The notes under the pieces were generated by a model that was not told the origin of the DNA, did no database searches, and was given only the letters and a program-made list of their open reading frames with translations. Shown here piece after piece: positions 7,001 to 8,477 of a DNA stretch of 8,477 bases (positions are counted from its first letter, which is position 1; each line of letters starts with the position of its first letter). The stretch comes from Suttonella ornithocola (GTDB lineage Bacteria; Pseudomonadota; Gammaproteobacteria; Cardiobacteriales; Cardiobacteriaceae). The position numbers and the translations under genes were made by a program. Where the stretch lies: NCBI RefSeq assembly GCF_001889065.1, contig NZ_LWHB01000102.1, forward strand, positions 1 to 8,477. Direction: 5' to 3'.

Positions 7001-7291
7001 TTAATGTGATTCTGCTTTTTCTTTAAGCTTTTGTAGTTGCTTGATGAGTTTTTCTTCGAGTCCATCAATTGCTGCATACATATCTGTGTGGCGAGCATCT
7101 CCATGAATGTCTTTTCCATTGGCAACGTGAAGCGTCGCTTCTGCAATTTTTTCATGCTTTTCAATCTGCAAAGTAACTTGTGCGCTAGTAACACCCGCGT
7201 GAATTTGCTCAATTCTAGATAACATGTGATCAATATGTTCACGCATAGCATCGCTAATATCTAGATGCTTTCCTGTAAGGTTAAATTGCAT
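7001..7291 (-). CDS. hpf: Ribosome hibernation promoting factor, short form
   Basis: A 96-residue S30AE-domain protein of the short HPF/YhbH type (E. coli HPF has 95 residues). Such proteins bind the small subunit in stationary phase, at the mRNA/tRNA channel, and promote formation of inactive 100S ribosome dimers. The start MQFNLTGKHLDISDAMREHI, the amphipathic helix around DHMLSRIEQIH, and the second half ATLHVANGKDIHGDARHTDM with YAAIDGLEEKLIKQLQKLK cover the whole beta-alpha-beta-beta-beta-alpha fold. It lacks the long C-terminal dimerisation domain of long-form HPF. The ATG at 7291 has an excellent AAGGAGA site. It is not flanked by rpoN, ptsN or hprK as in many proteobacteria; here it stands as a single gene with its own leader hairpins and terminator. 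Confidence 0.96.
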   Translation of the reverse strand: MQFNLTGKHLDISDAMREHIDHMLSRIEQIHAGVTSAQVTLQIEKHEKIAEATLHVANGKDIHGDARHTDMYAAIDGLEEKLIKQLQKLKEKAESH

Positions 7292-7309
7292 AATTATCTC
7301 CTTTTAAAA

Positions 7310-7353
7310 CGGCAGTTGAGCTGCCGACTCAAACCGTATCAAAAATACGGTTT
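7310..7353 (-). promoter_or_regulatory. Two tandem hairpins in the hpf leader
   Basis: In mRNA order, the first hairpin has 9-bp arms AAACCGTAT/ATACGGTTT (7331-7353) with a five-base loop. Four bases later comes a second one with 6-bp arms CGGCAG/CTGCCG (7310-7326), again with a five-base loop, followed directly by TTTTAAAAGGAG. The second hairpin ends only about 18 bases before the hpf ATG and abuts the Shine-Dalgarno. It could act as the terminator of the upstream permease gene, as an attenuator, or as a stabilising or translational control element of hpf. Confidence 0.6.
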
Positions 7354-7438
7354 ATTTGCAATATTATTCTGATAAATCCTAAATAGGATGAACAGGAAAA
7401 TAGCATCTTAATAAATAAAAGATTGTTTTATATGAATT

Positions 7439-8129
7439 TTAAGGCCTGTTGATGAAATAACGATCTGGGTCAAAAGCAGAGAGTGTATTTGGCATAAAAG
7501 CAACAACTGCTGTAATAATGACGCCATTAATAAATCCTTCCGGATAAACAATAACAGGTAAAAATTTAAGGTATTTATCAGTAGAAAGGCTAAGAGGATA
7601 AATACCTGTGATGGCCAATAATAAAGAAGTCGCGCACATAATAATTATCATAGTCAAAATGCCACCAAAAAAGCCTGCACCTAAAGTAAAAATAAAAGGA
7701 TTCTTAGGTAACAGTCTTTGTAAGAGTCGACAAAAAGCATCTGAAAAATACACAGGTAAAGCAGCATATAGCAAGCAATTCCAACCAATGAGCGCTAAAG
7801 GCTCACTTCCAAGTGCCCAAAGAAAGAGTTGAGTAATAACAGCACAAAGATAAGCAATATTTTTTCCCATCATTAAAGTTGCCGCTGTTAGGGCATATAA
7901 ATGGAGAGAGACCGGGTAAGACGCCAGTACGACCATGAGCAAATAATGTTAGCGTAATTAGCCAAAGACAAAAGTTATGAAGAGTAAAGGGATACTGCGC
8001 TAATTTTTCCCATTTGATACGATAAAGACTATATACGCACAAAGCAATACTCATTAGGTATAATACGGCTAATAGCATATAAGATAAATGTTCAGAAATA
8101 GTATTCGATAAAGGAAAAAAAGTGGTCAT
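7439..8129 (-). pseudogene. CbiM/energy-coupling-factor-type membrane permease, frameshifted
   Basis: Two overlapping frames together encode one integral membrane protein of about 230 residues with about six hydrophobic segments, the size and layout of the proteobacterial CbiM-like (COG3235-type) ECF transporter permeases, which are thought to act in cobalt, nickel or related substrate uptake. The N-terminal part starts at ATG 8129 and runs through HGRTGVLPGLS. The C-terminal part continues from SLHLYALTAATLMMGKNIAY to PEGFINGVIITAVVAFMP and FDPDRYFINRP, both typical of the family. The frames must switch within GAGAGAGA (7904-7911; TC repeats on the coding strand). Adding one TC unit restores GLSLHLYAL. 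The 167-residue ORF from 7942 alone would lack the first two helices. It is either a disrupted gene, a slippage-switched gene or a sequencing error. The start has no clear Shine-Dalgarno, and an IS element end lies 62 bp upstream. Confidence 0.8.
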
Positions 8130-8173
8130 AATAAGGTAGCTACTCGATAATATTAGAATATTCTACAGGAGAG

Positions 8174-8203
8174 AATATAAAATATCTGACAGGTAGCGTT
8201 CAA
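8174..8203 (-). promoter_or_regulatory. Putative hybrid promoter reading out of the IS end
   Basis: On the minus strand TTGAAC (8198-8203) and TATATT (8174-8179) are separated by 18 bases, a reasonable sigma70 match pointing into the broken permease gene, with about 45 bases to its ATG at 8129. The -35 box falls inside the likely terminal inverted repeat of the IS and the -10 box outside it, so the promoter would have been created by insertion. Confidence 0.4.
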
Positions 8204-8210
8204 AATTTTG

Positions 8211-8249
8211 TGTCATTCCTTTAAACTACTCAAAACACAAGGAATGACA
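8211..8249 (+). promoter_or_regulatory. IS leader hairpin masking the transposase ribosome binding site
   Basis: The arm TGTCATTCCTT (8211-8221) and its perfect complement AAGGAATGACA (8239-8249) flank a 17-base loop. The second arm contains the AAGGA Shine-Dalgarno of the ATG at 8252. Transcripts entering from outside the IS would fold this and hide the site, while a transcript starting inside the loop would not. Confidence 0.6.
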
Positions 8250-8251
8250 GT

Positions 8252-8477
8252 ATGCCAAACCTTGACTTTAACAAAGCCTTTCAAATGGCATGAGCTATAG
8301 GACGATCAAAGACCACATCGCTGAGATTTACTCATTGGACGTCTCTGAAGCCACCATTAGCAGCATTACCGATCAACTCATACCACAGCTTAAAGCATGG
8401 CAATCTCGAACACCCGATAGTGTTTATCTCTTTGTTTGGCTGAATGCCATTCCCTACAAAGTCAAAGAAGAAGGAGG
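8252..8477 (+). pseudogene. IS256-family transposase remnant, runs off the window end
   Basis: The ATG at 8252 encodes MPNLDFNKAFQMA and then hits TGA at 8291-8293. From 8287 a different frame opens and reads GMSYRTIKDHIAEIYSLDVS, then EATISSITDQLIPQLKAWQS, then YLFVWLNAIPYKVKEEG at the window edge. These match the middle of IS256-family transposases, where a long N-terminal region normally separates the two parts; roughly a hundred codons are missing and the frame is shifted. The family motif D-A-I-H-Y-K, whose aspartate is the first member of the catalytic DDE triad, here reads N-A-I-P-Y-K (AAT codon at 8443). The protein would be inactive even if expressed. Confidence 0.85.

Larger units (their letters stand above)
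8192..8477 (+). mobile_element. Left part of a decayed IS256-family insertion sequence
   Basis: Sequence from about 8192 (GGTAGCGTTCAAAATTTTGT, continuing to TCATTCC at 8219) resembles the terminal inverted repeats of IS256-family elements, which often contain CAAAATT followed by a GACA/GTCA-like block. It precedes a transposase remnant of that family. The exact left boundary and target duplication cannot be fixed because the right end lies outside the window. The element is internally deleted and cannot be autonomous. Confidence 0.65.

Noticed and set aside
6943..7251. A 102-residue minus-strand ORF over hpf
   Set aside because: It is a second frame of hpf and its terminator, with lysine-rich low-complexity sequence; hpf itself is unambiguous.
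7376..7389. ATCCTA-AA-TAGGAT inverted repeat as an operator upstream of hpf
   Set aside because: The arms are only 6 bp in AT-rich DNA and no promoter boxes could be fixed around them.

Overview
The window looks like chromosomal DNA of a low-GC gammaproteobacterium (by eye around 40% GC or a little less). It carries speA-type arginine decarboxylase, a rarD-type permease, a metA-type acyltransferase, a short-form hpf and a PhaR-type regulator. This mix would fit a group such as Cardiobacteriales or a relative. That placement is an impression from protein style, not a search result.

Every host gene is on the minus strand, so transcription runs from high to low coordinates. From the right: 8192-8477 holds the left end of a decayed IS256-family element, the only plus-strand coding remnant. 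Next, 8129-7439 is a CbiM/ECF-type membrane permease gene split by a frameshift inside a TC dinucleotide run. Then comes a leader with two hairpins, then hpf (7291-7001) with a strong terminator at 6963-6988.

From 6823 to 1500 six genes form an unbroken chain with overlaps or gaps of at most 8 bp: a P-loop NTPase/kinase, metA, rarD, a 73-residue lipoprotein, a PhaR-like regulator and speA. This is almost certainly one operon, although its members (methionine synthesis, permease, regulator, arginine decarboxylation) have no textbook functional link. A perfect 32-bp palindrome (1445-1476) follows speA. Below it lie a small ORF that seems to have lost its 5' part (1332-1030) and a LysR-family regulator (1015-125). 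The leftmost 124 bases are AT-rich with no recognisable gene.

I found no defence system, CRISPR array, RNA gene or clearly new multi-gene system. The most interesting items are the IS end, which seems to supply a -35 box to the neighbouring broken gene and carries a hairpin masking its transposase ribosome binding site; the slippage-type frameshift in the permease; the unusual six-gene chain; and the uncharacterised P-loop protein coupled to a divergent MetA.
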